Assembly (NCBI GenBank): GCA_948567375.1
Contig: OX419755.1
Location: 47,014,291-47,078,290, forward strand
Source of the DNA: Lunularia cruciata
Lineage: Eukaryota > Streptophyta > Marchantiopsida > Lunulariales > Lunulariaceae
DNA length: 64,000 nucleotides
Reading direction: 5' to 3'
Part shown: piece by piece, positions 1 to 11,639 of the stretch
Position numbering within the stretch: position 1 is the first letter of the stretch
Layout of the letters: every line of letters starts with the position of its first letter
The notes under the pieces: generated by a model
The model's input: only the letters and a program-made list of their open reading frames with translations
Databases searched by the model: none
Told to the model about the DNA's origin: nothing
Made by a program: the position numbers and the translations under genes

Positions 1-896
1 AGGAGTGGTATGTGTGTAGGGCTTGGTAAAAGTTCATAAGCCAACTAGAGGTATATCTGAAAGTCATGGACACCTAAATCCATTATTGTGATAGGTATTA
101 ATATAAAGGGACAACCATGGTGTAAGAACCTATTGGCTAAGTGGAGGACCACTAAGGCCCATGCACCTATAAATCTTGTTGGTCAAATAGTCTCTTGTAG
201 TATGAGTACATATCTTCCCATTGCTATAAGTAAAGCTATCTACACCACTCCTATGATAGTTGTGGGAGCATACATAGCCCTTACAAGGTGGAGAAGGTAT
301 AGCAAATGGTGCTATCAAAAGTGCATAATTGTGGTAGAAGTGCCTCTATAGGAGAGAGTATATGCAAGCTACATAGAAGGCTTGGAGAGAGCTACATACT
401 AAGATGGACTAGGATATTTGTGAGTTCTCCAACCTAGTGAGAAAGTGAGAATGGGTTGTGGCCTACACCAAAGTGTTGGAGATGAACATGCTATAGTAAT
501 CATTCACTCCTAGTGGAGATCCCAACAATCTCACTCCTCATACATGGAATTAGAACCATGTGGAAAATATGAGAAGATGAGAATTGCACATGCGCTCCAT
601 ACCTTGCATATGAGTCTGGTCTTGTAAACCCAAGGTCTCTAAGCTACAAGAAAAAGCTTATATAGCATGTACAACATCCTCCAAAGGGCCTAAGATGTTG
701 GTATCATTTGAGAGGGATGGAAAGGGACAAGATGGAAAGGCAATTGTGACTTTTTGTAAAGCTTTTTAGTAAGCTATGGCAAAAAGAGATCCCCCAAGGA
801 GATCCTCTTGGCATATACACTCAATGATGCAAGTTGTGTAAATCTCCTTTGGTAGTATGGTGACTATATAGAAAAAGAGTCTTTATGCCATAAAAT
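1..896. other. No gene recognised
   Basis: I see only short, interrupted reading frames in AT-rich sequence. The region adjoins a LINE-D reverse-transcriptase scrap at 897-1136 and may be more of the same decayed element, but I could not match it to any protein family. Confidence 0.4.
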
Positions 897-1136
897 TTAT
901 GGACAAATGGAATGAAGGAGGAGATCTGATCCCTTGCCAAGCAAAGAGCATGAAACAAAGTTGGAAAAAACGTTGTTGAAGGCATTAGAGACATTCACTT
1001 GGACAACAACCCAATTGGGATGAAGATCCAAAGAAGCAAAGATGCCAATAAAAACCATCTTGCAACCACTTGGAGTGCCATGAGAAACTGATGTGGAGAC
1101 AAAAATGAAGAAAAATAATATCATAATTGTAGGCAA
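897..1136 (-). pseudogene. LINE-D reverse transcriptase remnant
   Basis: The minus-strand translation contains a stretch typical of one lineage of plant LINE reverse transcriptase: a Gly-Cys-Lys block, then LDLHPNWVVVQVNVSNAF, where the usual Asp of the V-D-x-x-N-A-F motif has become Asn. The same block occurs at 43000-43197 on the plus strand as DVKNTFNSV. It is a short fragment with no start, no upstream endonuclease and no YADD box nearby. The family assignment rests on motif memory. Confidence 0.5.
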
Positions 1137-2960
1137 ATGGAATGAGAGATTAAATGGAGAAAGACATCCCTAATAGTAGTGGAGGGAACACTAGATATCT
1201 TGTTTGATAGAGCAATGAGACAACATGCACCAAATAGATAGGCTACTCTTGAAGGCACTAGATCCAAGGCAATATGTTGACAAAAAGCAAAGAGAAGAGG
1301 AAAACCAAAATTCTAGAGAGTTTGGAAAAGGTAATCATGTAGGTGCTCAAAGACTAGTCCTAATGGACCACCTATTGAGAAACAATGGAGAATGAAGTAA
1401 AACATGAGCAAAGACAAACTCCGTAAGCTGAAGCTCCTGATTTGGCTGATAGTCATAGAGGAAAGAAGAGAGCTCTTCCTCAACCAATGGATGGAGCATC
1501 TATAAAGTAGATAGAGTATTTGAGTGTACTGACCAAGTGGGGTTTAGTGCTTGGTTGTGTGTGTATACTTCCTGCTTGGCCTAGCATTTAGGAGCAATGG
1601 AGGCAATGATGCTCTAGAGGAGGGACGTGAGATTGAGGGGACTCTATAATCCTCCTAATTGTTATATGTGTCTGTATGGTATACTCATCTTGAAGTACTG
1701 CTCAATCTCCTCTCAAGAATCTATGGATCCTAGAAGTGGTCTCACGGTGTCCTAATACACCATCATGTATTGGTAGACAAAAACAAAGTCCAATGTGATA
1801 GGAGAGTTGATAAGGTCCAAGTAGATACATCTTTGGTCATAAGCCAAGTGATTTGCAATGAAATGGAGAGCATGGAACACACTCATTGTTGTTGTAGTGG
1901 CATAAGGATTCTAATGTATATACGAGATCTAGATAAACCCAATAAGAATATTTGGATATGATCTAGAGAATGTAACAAAGAATAAGAATCTAGTGAAACT
2001 TGAAGAGAGACAATGAATGTACAAAGAGTGTCCAATGGTCAAAGCGGAGCAATAACCTTTGCACTCATCCATAAACATCTTGTATGCACTTGATACTATA
2101 CTAGACCAATGTTCATCCATGTGCAAGACAAATAAGACTATGGAGGTCATTGGTGGAGAAGTAATAAAAGGCATGCTAAGAGCACTGGTGGAGGGGTATG
2201 GCTCTATAGTGGAGGAGATCTAAAAAACTAAAGGGAGTGGTCAAATACTATGGAGGTAGATCATATGCTAAGCTAGAAGGAAAAGTATGTATGAGAGTGG
2301 AAGAATAGTGCATCTCAATTTGGGAGTTATCGGGTCCGATAATTGGCCAGAAGAAAAAATATGAGGTCTTTGAACATTTTTATGGTAGGTGAAACAAGGG
2401 TACATGTTTTGAATTATAGGGTAAGTACCACATCCTATAATATGCTCTATGGGGCAATAAAGGGTCGATACACAAATTCACTATGGGGTTAAGGGTGCAT
2501 ATGGGAGGTGATAAACATTAATTAGGGGTAAATCAATGCCTCTTACTTCCACTTGGCAATCCTTATAACATCACTTGTAATACTTATATTTATTTATGAT
2601 TTCTCATACATTACTCTTAAAAGAGAAAAGAGATATGGGCAAGAATAATCTTGGGAGAGTTTTATTATAACACTCATTGAGAATTATTTTCCAGATAAAA
2701 GTTATGAGATTGATAAATGAAGTTACTTTTTTAAACAAAGAAAGTTTAGAGAAAGTTAGAGTATGCAGAATAAATGGAGAATTAAAGTTTAGGTTCCGTA
2801 TAATATTCAGGAAGAGTGTAGACTATTATGATTTGGATAAAAATTGAATTCACCAAAAAGTTTATGAGAAAATTGAAATCATAAATTTGAACGAAAATGA
2901 AATATAAATTTGTTTGTTCCAAAATAGAAACTATCAAGATTGCAGATAACAATTCCCTTT
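1137..2960. other. No gene recognised; AT-rich decayed DNA
   Basis: Only short open stretches are present on either strand and none has a recognisable domain. Composition changes near 2960, where more balanced sequence upstream of the SCP2 gene begins. Old retroelement sequence is likely but not shown. Confidence 0.35.
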
Positions 2961-3708
2961 AGTCCTTTGCCCCCCTGTAATGAAACGTCCCGTCCCACCG
3001 TACCCTAGTGCTTTTCTATGGACGTTTCAAGAATAGCAGCCGTTCGGACTTGTGTGACTTGCTAGTATTTTTCCAGACCAACCTCACTATCGGAAGTTGC
3101 TATAGATTTTCCACCCGACACGCCCTATTCGTTCTGGTGTGGGGTCCTCGAAGATAAATTCCCCCAGCAGGTAAGGCGGCATGGCAAGGGAACGGAAGAG
3201 TCTAGGCCAGCATAGGAGTATGGTGAAATTGTCGCAGACGCCGGGGTCTGGTCACGGCGGAAGACGAAAGTAGATTGGGAGTTCCCGACTGGTTAACTCG
3301 CCGGTGAAGTAAGAGAATATAAAGTGACATTCTAACCCATTGGACCTCTCGCTTTCGCGTAGCGCTCCACCTGCGCTCCGATAATCGCCGATCGGAGAAG
3401 GAGAAGGAACTATTCCTGTGCGTGCACCGAATTGGACCTCCTCCCGCTCCTCCGGTGCTGGTGCTGCTTCACTTGTGTTCCACGTTGTTGTAGGAAATTG
3501 CTGTACGTGATTGATCTGTCCTTGATTTCAGCTACTCGAACTGAATTTACGTTCCGATTTTGCAATCACTTATCGATCAGCTTTCATGTTGGTGCATGCT
3601 CTTAGAGAGCGGGAGGGACTTTGTTTCACATCTTCGGCAGCGTTCACCGTCGTAGGGAGTTGCAGCTGAACTATTTTTGGAATTTCAGATCTTTGAGTTT
3701 GAGAGGCC
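2961..3708 (+). promoter_or_regulatory. SCP2 promoter and 5' leader
   Basis: The sequence turns from AT-rich to GC-balanced with CT-rich tracts, as is common for plant promoters and leaders. A TATAAA lies at 3318-3323, which would put transcription start near 3350 and give a leader of roughly 360 bases before the ATG at 3709. The start site is inferred, not seen. Confidence 0.45.
3318..3323 (+). promoter_or_regulatory. Candidate TATA box
   Basis: TATAAA within GAATATAAAGTG, about 390 bases upstream of the SCP2 start codon, with CT-rich sequence downstream. This six-base match could be chance. Confidence 0.35.
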
Positions 3709-6217
3709 ATGGCGGAGAGCACTGAGAATTTCGCTAACAGTTCTCCGCTGAAGTCAGCCGCGTTGATGGATATGATGAGGGGCCACTTGACCACAGAGGA
3801 AGGAAAGAAGTTGAAGGAGAGAATTGGACTCGTGTATCAGATTAATGTTGCTCCCAAAGTAAGTCGAGCTTCCATTTGGTTAGCATATTTTCTGTTGGTG
3901 CTTATTTTCATTTTATTTACGTTTTTTGCTAGAAGCGCTGAACTCATGGAAAGAAATGAAGCTGTGGATATATGAGAGATTAGATTAAATTCCTGATTTT
4001 GATGGTTTACTCCGGTCTTGTCTGAGTTCTTCTATTTTTTGTTTTCTTTATTTGTTTCCTATTCTTCAGAACCACCTTTCATCTTCCGAGAAATGGATAA
4101 TTCGTGCTGGAATCGGAGCAAGCGTGTAGGTTGAGAAGATTGCTCTGATTAGGTCATCTCGGTAGAGCTTCGGCTTGTTTGAATTAGAGACACGGTAGAG
4201 GAAGGAAGACTATGTGAGCTTTCTACTCCCAGTCATCTACACAAACTTCCTGGAAGTTTAGTTCCTTCGGAGCAGCGGAGCTTCCGGGTATTTTTCGCAG
4301 GTTTAGCAGGTATCCGCGCGGGTTTCTCTTTGGCTTTTCATGCCAAGCTGGTGTTTCCTTGACGCCTTCTTCGTCATAGCGCCTGAACGTGGTCCACAAA
4401 AAGTACAACACTACGAGAGAAAAGATTCTAAATCTTGTTTAAGTTCGTGGGTATGCTCAAGCAGTTTGTCAGGCAATTGTTGAGTATCTCGACACCGTTG
4501 GACTAGTCCTACAAATCGTGCCATGGACTGTTTGTGTTCGGATCTATTGCATCGGAGCACCAGAGACTGTTCTCTGTAGGACGAGTCCTGTATATCTACT
4601 ATCACTCATAGTTACCGGAGATTCAGAATGAGCATGCGTCTGATATTGGAGGCTTTATGTTCAACCTTCTAGTATCAGCTCAAGACAGAGCCAGATTGAA
4701 ATGCCATTAGAGTTACTCTTAAGTGGCGCAAATGATTTCTAGATGTCTGGATTTAGTCGATAATTAGAATGAATATCAAGGTGATGGCTTAGAGAATTCC
4801 GAGGTTTAGGCGTATGCACTTCTGCTCTTTACGTTGTTGTTTACTTCGCGCAGAATCAAATCCTAAACTGAAAATCTGGCCTGAAAGCCATCAGCAGTGG
4901 TGGACAAGCCATCTGCTTAGATCGTAGTTTGGGCTAGAAACAGTGTCGTACTCTCAAAAAGCTTGCGGTGCTGTTTCAGACAGTTCCAGGCAATCTTGAG
5001 CGCATGTTCATATCGGTCCTCGTAGTACTTGGATAGTTTGGAACTATATTCAAGATGGACATGTGATTTGGTGTCCTCTTACTCGAAATAAGGCTAATTA
5101 TATTTGTCGCTTGCATATGTTGTGCTTGAATACTACAGCACTCATTTGTCTCGGCATTTTAATGGCAATGCATTGGTCCTGCTGGTCGCAGAAAATCGGT
5201 TTTCAGGAGGAAATTTTCGTGGTCGATCTGAAAAACTTGAAGGTCTACAAAGGCAAGACCACACCTTAATAATTGTGACGTTTTGTCTCTTTGCTTTCGA
5301 TACGTAGGTTTGTGCCTCACGTGCGCCGTAGTACCAACTCGCTGAGATGCAGCATCTGACGCTCTTGATCAATGTATCCTGAAAACTTGTTCTAACGTGA
5401 GGCTCCATCGACATGTGTTCTACAGTAATCGAAGAACAGCTGGGACCACGCGGTTAACTCGCTTTGTTGATGAATATAAAGCTGTTCTTGCTATCTCTTA
5501 GGGGAAAGCTTGGGACGTAAAGCATGTGGATTTAAGTTGCGTTTTTCTTTCACTTGTAGCATGCATGATTGTAGACAGAAAATGAAACTATGTGCATTGT
5601 TTGCTTTCTATATATCTAGGAAGCTCACCATCGTCTTTGTTGCTGTTACTTTCTGATACTTGCAGGACCCGTTAAGGGTAAACCAGACGCTACGTTTTCT
5701 TTTGCTGATGGTGACTTTGTCGCGGTTGCAACTGGGAAACTCAGTCCAAATATGGCTTTTATCAGGTGCGAAGCTAGAACTATTTTTGCCGAATCATTGA
5801 CTTACCTGACTGAATATAGTGTGAAAGTTACTGACTGAATAATATAGTTAGGAAAATAAGGTTAGCGCTTGAATATCGACGTAAATTTTACAACTGTTTT
5901 GCGTTGCGAACTAGTGTCATGTAAGGCAATTAATTATGTGGGTGATTGCAGGCATTAATGTTTCTTCCTTGCCTTGGACATTATAGTTTCGTAGGAAACT
6001 CAAGTAGAATTTACTTGACAGTCCTAGATTTGGAGTACGTTGCTATCAACCATTGATGAGTGCTCATTGTCAAATGATATTATTTCCAAGTCAAAAGCCA
6101 TGGTTTAAAATTTGACAATGTCTTCTGGTGTCCAGGGGAAAGATGAAAATCAAAGGAAGCATGGCCAATGCACAGAAGTTTACCCCTGACATCTTCCCGA
6201 AGCCAGCAAAGCTCTAA
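3709..6217 (+). CDS. SCP2: Sterol carrier protein 2 (SCP2-type lipid transfer protein), 4 exons
   Basis: A small soluble lipid-binding protein. The plant SCP2 family moves sterols and fatty acyl lipids and is peroxisomal. Exons: 3709-3858, 5192-5252, 5666-5765 and 6136-6217, giving 130 residues against about 123 for the Arabidopsis protein. Exon 1 ends IGLVYQINVAPK; exon 2 gives FVVDLKNLKVYKG; exon 3 gives GKPDATFSFADGDF and VATGKLSPNMAFI; exon 4 gives KIKGSMANAQKFTPDIFP. These are the SCP2 fold's conserved blocks in order. The protein ends in Ala-Lys-Leu, a type 1 peroxisomal targeting signal. Introns 1 and 3 are GT-AG; intron 2 appears to use a GC donor. All junctions keep frame and no stop interrupts, so the gene looks functional. 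The long first intron (3859-5191) holds no other gene I can see. Confidence 0.92.
5253..5665 (+). other. GC-AG intron of the SCP2 gene
   Basis: Exon 2 must end after the first base of a Gly codon for exon 3 to read GPVKGKPDATF. The sequence there is AAAG|GCAAGACC, matching the AG|GCAAG consensus of GC donors, and the acceptor is TTGCAG. No GT nearby gives the right phase: the upstream GT in AAGGTCTAC would shift exon 3 out of frame, and reading on meets a TAA before the next GT. Confidence 0.8.
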
Positions 6218-7179
6218 GATATACTGAGATTGATCAATTGCTTCTCTGTGCATAGAAGAGTCCGCTCATTATATGAAATTATTCTATTTACACAAATTAT
6301 GTTGTTTTTCTTAATGAAGACAGTAAATAATCCTGCTCGGAAAAGTAGAAAGTGAACGGTTTGGACTAAATTGTCGATAGGATTCTAGAACTTGCCTTTG
6401 GGCTCTAGAAGGATAGATACCGTTCTCTTGTATATCATTTACTGGAACACGTAATCAACTTACTTCTGAACGTCATGGTAAGTAAAGATGTGGAGGTGCA
6501 CCATGTGTATTGCTTATTACGGATGAACTTGGAGTTGAATAACAAACCTTGATAAAGAACGCTTTTCCAGTTCCTCTATCCTGCCAAGTATCTTCGCGAA
6601 TAATCTAGTTATCTCCAGCGGGAGGTTAGAGAGGTAGCGTGGAAGTCTTAAATGCTCTTGACCGACCTAAATCCAGTTCCAAGTTTCTCTTTATGTCTTG
6701 AATCGTTGTCATCGTGAAACTGTGAGTTCTCTGGATCCGAAAAGGTGAACTTTGATGGATGCTTCGGTACAGGCTTTTCCGGATGAGCTAAGCAGTTGTC
6801 ACGTTGGTGGCTGTGCTCTTCTCTCAAAAGGTTTTCTGTCGTTCAAATATCCGATGTTCCAACATCCTCGAGTTTTCATGGAGGAACCGCAAGTGGGTTA
6901 TCTTATCCGAGAGTTTGTGTGCCACCACGAGCAACATCAATAAAATGAATATCAACTATCTGGACATGACAGAGGAAGTGTACACGGTGATCACTGCTGT
7001 ATACTTGTATTCCTGCTGAATCATCTTTGTGTATTCAGTCATTTTGGCCATTATAATGTTGGAGGTGGTGCGGAATGGAAATTCTGAACTTGAGTTGGAA
7101 AGAAGTAAGCAAGCAATTTGGACAACTAAGGATAAGATTCCCCAAATTCAATTGAAACTTTTATATACTCCATGGTTTA
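6218..7179. other. SCP2 3' flank, no further gene
   Basis: This contains the presumed 3' untranslated region just after the stop at 6215-6217, then sequence with only short frames. I found no clear polyadenylation signal that I would commit to. Confidence 0.4.
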
Positions 7180-8065
7180 CAATAAAATAATGAATATAAA
7201 ACCTAGAAGATCCAAAGAGAGAAGAAGATTGAAACACAATACAAATCATATACAATGCACACTTTAAAAATAGTAGGGCATTGAAAAAGATTCAAAAAGT
7301 CCAAAAACCCAAAACACAAAATAAATCATATGGAATGCATGCTTACAAAACACCCTAGGGCACGTGAACAACCGGGAATATATTGATGCAAAGGAAATAA
7401 TGAAACACCATACAAATCATATACAAGGCATACTTTTAAAAACAGTAGGGCATCGAAAAAGATTCAAAAAATCCAAAAATCCAAAACACAATATAAATCA
7501 TATGGAATGCATGCTTACAAAACACCCTAGGGCATCTGAACAACCTGGAATATATTGATGCAAAGGAAATTAATCTCTCATTTTTTTTAAAAGTTAAACT
7601 TTCAATTTACAATAGAGTGCAAAGCTTTTTTGTATCAATATCAAGAACTAAAAATCCATAGAGTCAAAAAGTGGAGAATACAATACAAATCACAAGCAAT
7701 GTGACCCTAGAAGAAAAATCCATAGAGTCAAAAAGTTGAAAATACAATACCAATCACTTGCAATGTGACCCTAGAAAAAAACCTCGGTACTTGACCAGTT
7801 TTTAATATATTGATCCGGTTGAAAATACAATACAAATCACAAGCAATGTGACCTTAGGAGAAAACCTAGGTACCAGTTTGTAATATATTGATCCGATACA
7901 AATTGATCTCTATCATGTACTTTCATGAAGCTAAAGCCTCAATCTGCAAGAGAGTGGAGAAATATCATGCTAATATGATGTCTAATTTTTGTGATTTTCT
8001 CATAACAAGTGCACTCAAGAAATACATGGTGCTCATCTTAGATGAAATACATGGTACTCCTTGAT
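7180..8065 (-). mobile_element. LINE-C 3' region, with internal tandem duplications
   Basis: The plus strand starts with AATGAATATAAAACC, then sequence resembling the reverse complement of the LINE-C 3' end seen elsewhere (AATGAAATATAAAGCCCAGA followed by an ACACAATACAAATCAC block). The tail side is therefore on the left and the element runs on the minus strand. Later parts match the LINE-C sequence preceding the tail (around 7880-7950). The copy is more diverged than the others and has been expanded by a 172-base tandem duplication and a shorter repeat at 7640-7880. No coding part remains. Confidence 0.6.
7266..7566. repeat. 172-base tandem duplication
   Basis: A block beginning AGTAGGGCAT(T/C)GAAAAAGATTC and ending near AATATATTGATGCAAAGGAAAT occurs twice, offset by about 172 bases (near 7270 and 7440), with few differences. 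It lies within the LINE-C 3' remnant. Confidence 0.75.
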
Positions 8066-8093
8066 CACCTCTCCTAGCACAATCAGTTTTTAC

Positions 8094-8708
8094 TATAGTG
8101 CATATGTACATCACTACATAATAAACATCATTATCAACATCACTATATCATTATCAACATCACAACACTATAGAAGCACAACTCATACATGAACTCTAAA
8201 ATGCCACTATAACTACATCAATCCACACTCTCAACTGCTATAAAAATGCAACCCTGAACTCCACAAATTGATCATCAACGGGTTTTGATTACACAATCAA
8301 GTCACACCCACTCTAACTAAGAGATTCAAAGTGATGCTTATCGGCTTTTGTACACGATAGCCAAGATTTTAAAGGCTCAACATCAAAGAAATGAACTCTC
8401 TAGAGTTACACTTTGAAAGTATATCCCTTTGGCTTGACATAGAATTCCAACCCTAACGGCACCGCTGATTACACATCTAACAATACAAATGGTATAATGA
8501 ACAATAGTGTCAATGAGATGATCACTAGCCCTAACATGAAATCTAGATGAGATTAAGTTATCTTTGAGCAACTATGTGTATAACTCTTACTACAAGACTA
8601 ACACTCCAGCACTTGAGTGAACTAGCTTTGACATTGTAAATATCATGACAACTATTTTACTTAGATACATTACTACACAATATGTGGCTATAAACACCAT
8701 ACATTATA
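8094..8708 (-). repeat. B1 element LTR, larger part
   Basis: This aligns block by block with the B2 LTR at 55474-56144. Shared landmarks are the CACTATAGAAGCACAACTC block, AAGGCTCAACATCA(A/G)AGAA, CCCTAACGG and the ATCATGACAACTAT stretch. The last part of this LTR lies at 15282 onward because element A inserted here. Its left boundary is set only by where similarity to B2 stops. Confidence 0.7.
8704..8708. repeat. Target site duplication of element A, left copy
   Basis: TTATA directly precedes the TGTAAT terminus of the left LTR. The same five bases follow the right LTR at 15282-15286. Five bases is the usual duplication for Ty3/gypsy integrases. Confidence 0.85.
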
Positions 8709-9448
8709 TGTAATACTCCAAGGACAAGAGAAGAGAGAAACACAAATTACACACTCAACATTTGGTGCCCCAAAGGAGCACCTTCTCTTTATTATATAGA
8801 TAACGAGGATCTCCTCCACGGAAGCTCCACCATAGGATTAGGCACACAGATAGGTGACATGTCAGCAAGCTCCACCCTTGGATTATTTACTTGGATGGGT
8901 GACATGTTGGTCTAGGTCTTATCTGGTTGGTCAAACAAGCTTTGACTGAAAGGAATCTTTTAGGGAATCTTCTTGTAGGAGTCTTAGAATCACGTGAGTA
9001 AGGTAACGTTGGAAAGCTCTTGACAAGAAAAACTAGGTAGAGGGAAGACCAGCCTTCCCTTTGTTGGAGGGAGGGTGCCATCTGCATATTTTTTAGGCCT
9101 AATTCATTTGTTTAGTCCTTTGAAATTGCCTTTAAAGATTTCAGGCATATTTTGGTTCTTACTCTATTAGTAGAAGTCCCTTTTTGGTGATACCTCTTTT
9201 TGATCTATTTAGTCCATCATGTGTAACATCCTTCCAAATGTTACCAAATCAATTCTCACCTTTAAATCATATGTCTAGCTATTGGTTCTACGGGTCTCAA
9301 GTCTATTTTGGTTTTTGCTCTATTTGTAGAAGAACTCTTTTGGTGATACTTCTATCTGATCTATTTTGACCATCATGTATAGCATCATTCTAGATGTTAC
9401 CAGACCAAATTTCACATCTAGATCATATGGCTAGCTCTTGGTATTACA
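8709..9448 (-). repeat. Element A 3' LTR
   Basis: 740 bases, starting TGTAATACTCC and ending GGTATTACA on the plus strand. It matches 14537-15281 over its length, including the block TTTGGTGCCCCAAAGGAGCA and the paired ATCATGTATA(G/A)CATCATTCTAG region. Confidence 0.92.
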
Positions 9449-9463
9449 GACCTCCCTCCTTTT
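9449..9463 (-). other. Element A polypurine tract
   Basis: Read on the minus strand this is AAAAGGAGGGAGGTC, lying directly against the 3' LTR. It is the expected primer site for plus-strand DNA synthesis. Confidence 0.8.
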
Positions 9464-9529
9464 AAGACACAATGTCCTCGTTGTGCAATTGTAGCTCAAA
9501 TGCTTGCACCAACACCGGTGCATGTGTCA

Positions 9530-9662
9530 AATTGGCAGTGGGCTCCCATGTTGCTTCATAAAGGGGGTAACCTTTCCACTATACTAGATAGTCCACCTGT
9601 GGATGGCGAGTACCACGCATGCACTTTTGGAGAATACGCTCTACTTCATATTCCTCTATGCC
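9530..9662 (-). pseudogene. Chromodomain of element A
   Basis: At the C-terminus of the integrase reading frame the translation shows EEYEVERIL, then YLV, a stop, WKGYPLYEATWEP. This is the classic chromodomain core with its aromatic residues. Chromodomains bind methylated histone H3 tails and steer chromovirus integration to heterochromatin. One TAG stop interrupts the domain between V and W. Confidence 0.85.
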
Positions 9663-10720
9663 ATCACTGAGTGTCGAACAAGGTCGAATGTCTTGGGTGG
9701 AATGACCCTGGCTTGAGCGGGGAGCATATTGGCGTAAAAAGGAAACATGGAACACAGGATGGATTGTCATGTGTGGTGGTAGCTCAAGGTTATAGGCCAC
9801 AGCGCCGATGCGACGAAGAATTGAGAAAGGCCCAATAAAATGAGGTTTGAGCTTACGAGGTCCAACTAATGTGAGGTTGGTCGTCGATAGCCACACTTGA
9901 TCTCCAACATTGAACTGCATGTGCCTACGGTGTGCATTAGCATATTGCTTCTGTCTATTTTGTGCAATCTATAATATGTGCTTGGCGCTCTCTACACCTT
10001 GTTAGATTCTAGAAACAAACATATTGAGTGCATCGACCTTGGTAGCCACTAGATGTATCTTCATCAAGCTAGAAGGTGTGAAAGGATGCTCACCATACAT
10101 GAGGAAGAATGGAGTGACTTGGGTGGATGCATTCACAAAATTATTGTAAGCGAATTCCACCAATGGGAGTAGGGTGTCCCACCTCTCTTGCTCTTTTAAG
10201 GTGAAGCTGCGTAACATGTCTTCAATAGTGCAATTAGCCCACTCTGTTTGGCCATCTGTTTGTGGGTGGTAAGCTTTGGACATGGCCAACTTGGTTTTGA
10301 AGAAACCAAAGAGTGTTCATGAAATTTTTTTGGTGAATTGAGTGCCTCTATCAATGATAAGTACTCTAGACAAGCCATGGTGAGAGAAGACTGCATCTAA
10401 GTATAATTGAGCTAGTTGTGGAGCGGTCACATCCTTGGTGGTAGGACGTACATGAATCATTTTGCTGAGCCGGTCCACAAAGACCACAATGGAGTCAAAC
10501 CCTGAGGTGGTCTTGGGTAATTCATAGATGAGATCCATACTCACTTGTTCTCAACATTGGGTAGGCGTGGGGAGAGGTTGAACGAGCCCTGTAGGAGCTT
10601 GATTAGAAGCTTTGTTCTATTGACAAAGTAGGCAGCTGCGCATGTAGTCCATCACGTCGTTCCTCATCTTAGGCCAATAGTAATGGTGTTGGATTGCATC
10701 CAAGGTCTTGTCCACTCCGA
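9579..10720 (-). pseudogene. Element A integrase
   Basis: Inserts the element cDNA into the genome. The catalytic acidic residues are visible in three blocks: SMDLIYELPKT, LIIDRGTQF and HPQTDGQTEW. Upstream, around 10600-10720, are remnants of the zinc-binding HHCC region. The C-terminal part (9579-9920) has the VGDQVWLSTTNL and KLKPHFIGPF blocks found before chromodomains. A TGA lies between the second and third catalytic blocks. Confidence 0.85.
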
Positions 10721-10803
10721 CATGACATGCAATGGCAAAATCATGACATTCCGCTGGAATGGTGGTGCATAATTCTGGGACATTTGGGATCCATAATCTG
10801 CCA

Positions 10804-11300
10804 TCACAAAAGGTGAGTCTTTAGGGTGCTAGTGACGCATTTGGATGATTGCACTTCTACAATCTGTGGATCAATTTTTGTAGCAGCCAGAATCTCTAGC
10901 CAAAATTCAGGGTTAATCTTAACCTCTACCATCAAGTTGTTTGCCATTGGCATGCGGGTGAATGCATCTACAAGTTGTTTCTTACCTTCCATGTAGGTGA
11001 TTGTCATGTTGAAGTGTTGTCACCACTCTGCCCACCAAATCTGGCAACAAGATGGATCCTTTTGCGTCTCAAGGTAGATTAGAGGTTTGTGGTCTATCTC
11101 TACTACAAATGCCTTCTCGCCCAGATAGTGCTTCCAATGCTTGATTGCCAGAATGATGGCCAACTCTTCTTGTTCATGTGGTGTGGTAGTTGCACTCTGC
11201 CAAAAATGAATTTTGAGAGAAATATGCAATTGGATGCCATCCGTCATGCCACTCTTGTTGTAGGACTACTCCTATTGCTACGCTTGATGCATCTATAGCC
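10804..11300 (-). pseudogene. Element A RNase H
   Basis: Degrades RNA in the RNA-DNA hybrid. Recognisable blocks are HEQEELAIILAIKHWKHYLG and VVEIDHKPLIYL, the second half of a Ty3/gypsy RNase H. A downstream part (10804-11007) carries the GKKQLVDAFTRMP block that links RNase H to integrase. Stops lie between the blocks. Confidence 0.8.
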
Positions 11301-11639
11301 AACTTGATTGGACGTTTTGGGTCATATCACTTCAAGTTTGGTGCATGTAGCAAGGTGGCTTTCAATTCTTGAAAGGCCAACTCTTGTGTGGTTCCCCATG
11401 TCTACTTCTTCCCCTTGCCAAGTAGTGTCGTTAAAGGTTGGGCAACCTTAGAGAAGTTCTTGACAAATCTACGATAGAATCCTATCAACCCCAAGAAGCT
11501 CTTGAGTTGATTCTGATCTTCTAGTGCACTCTATTTTTGAATGACCTCTATTTTATCCATCAATACTTGAATGCACTTTGCACTTACTCTATGCCCCAAG
11601 TAGTCTACTTCAAACTTGCCAAACTCGCACTTTGAGATT

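Noticed and set aside
1929-2174. An 81-codon minus-strand ORF as a gene
   Set aside because: Low-confidence frame in decayed DNA with no recognisable motif.
5063-5414. Overlapping ORFs in SCP2 intron 1 and exon 2
   Set aside because: Only 5192-5252 is conserved SCP2 sequence; the longer frames run through intron and are chance.
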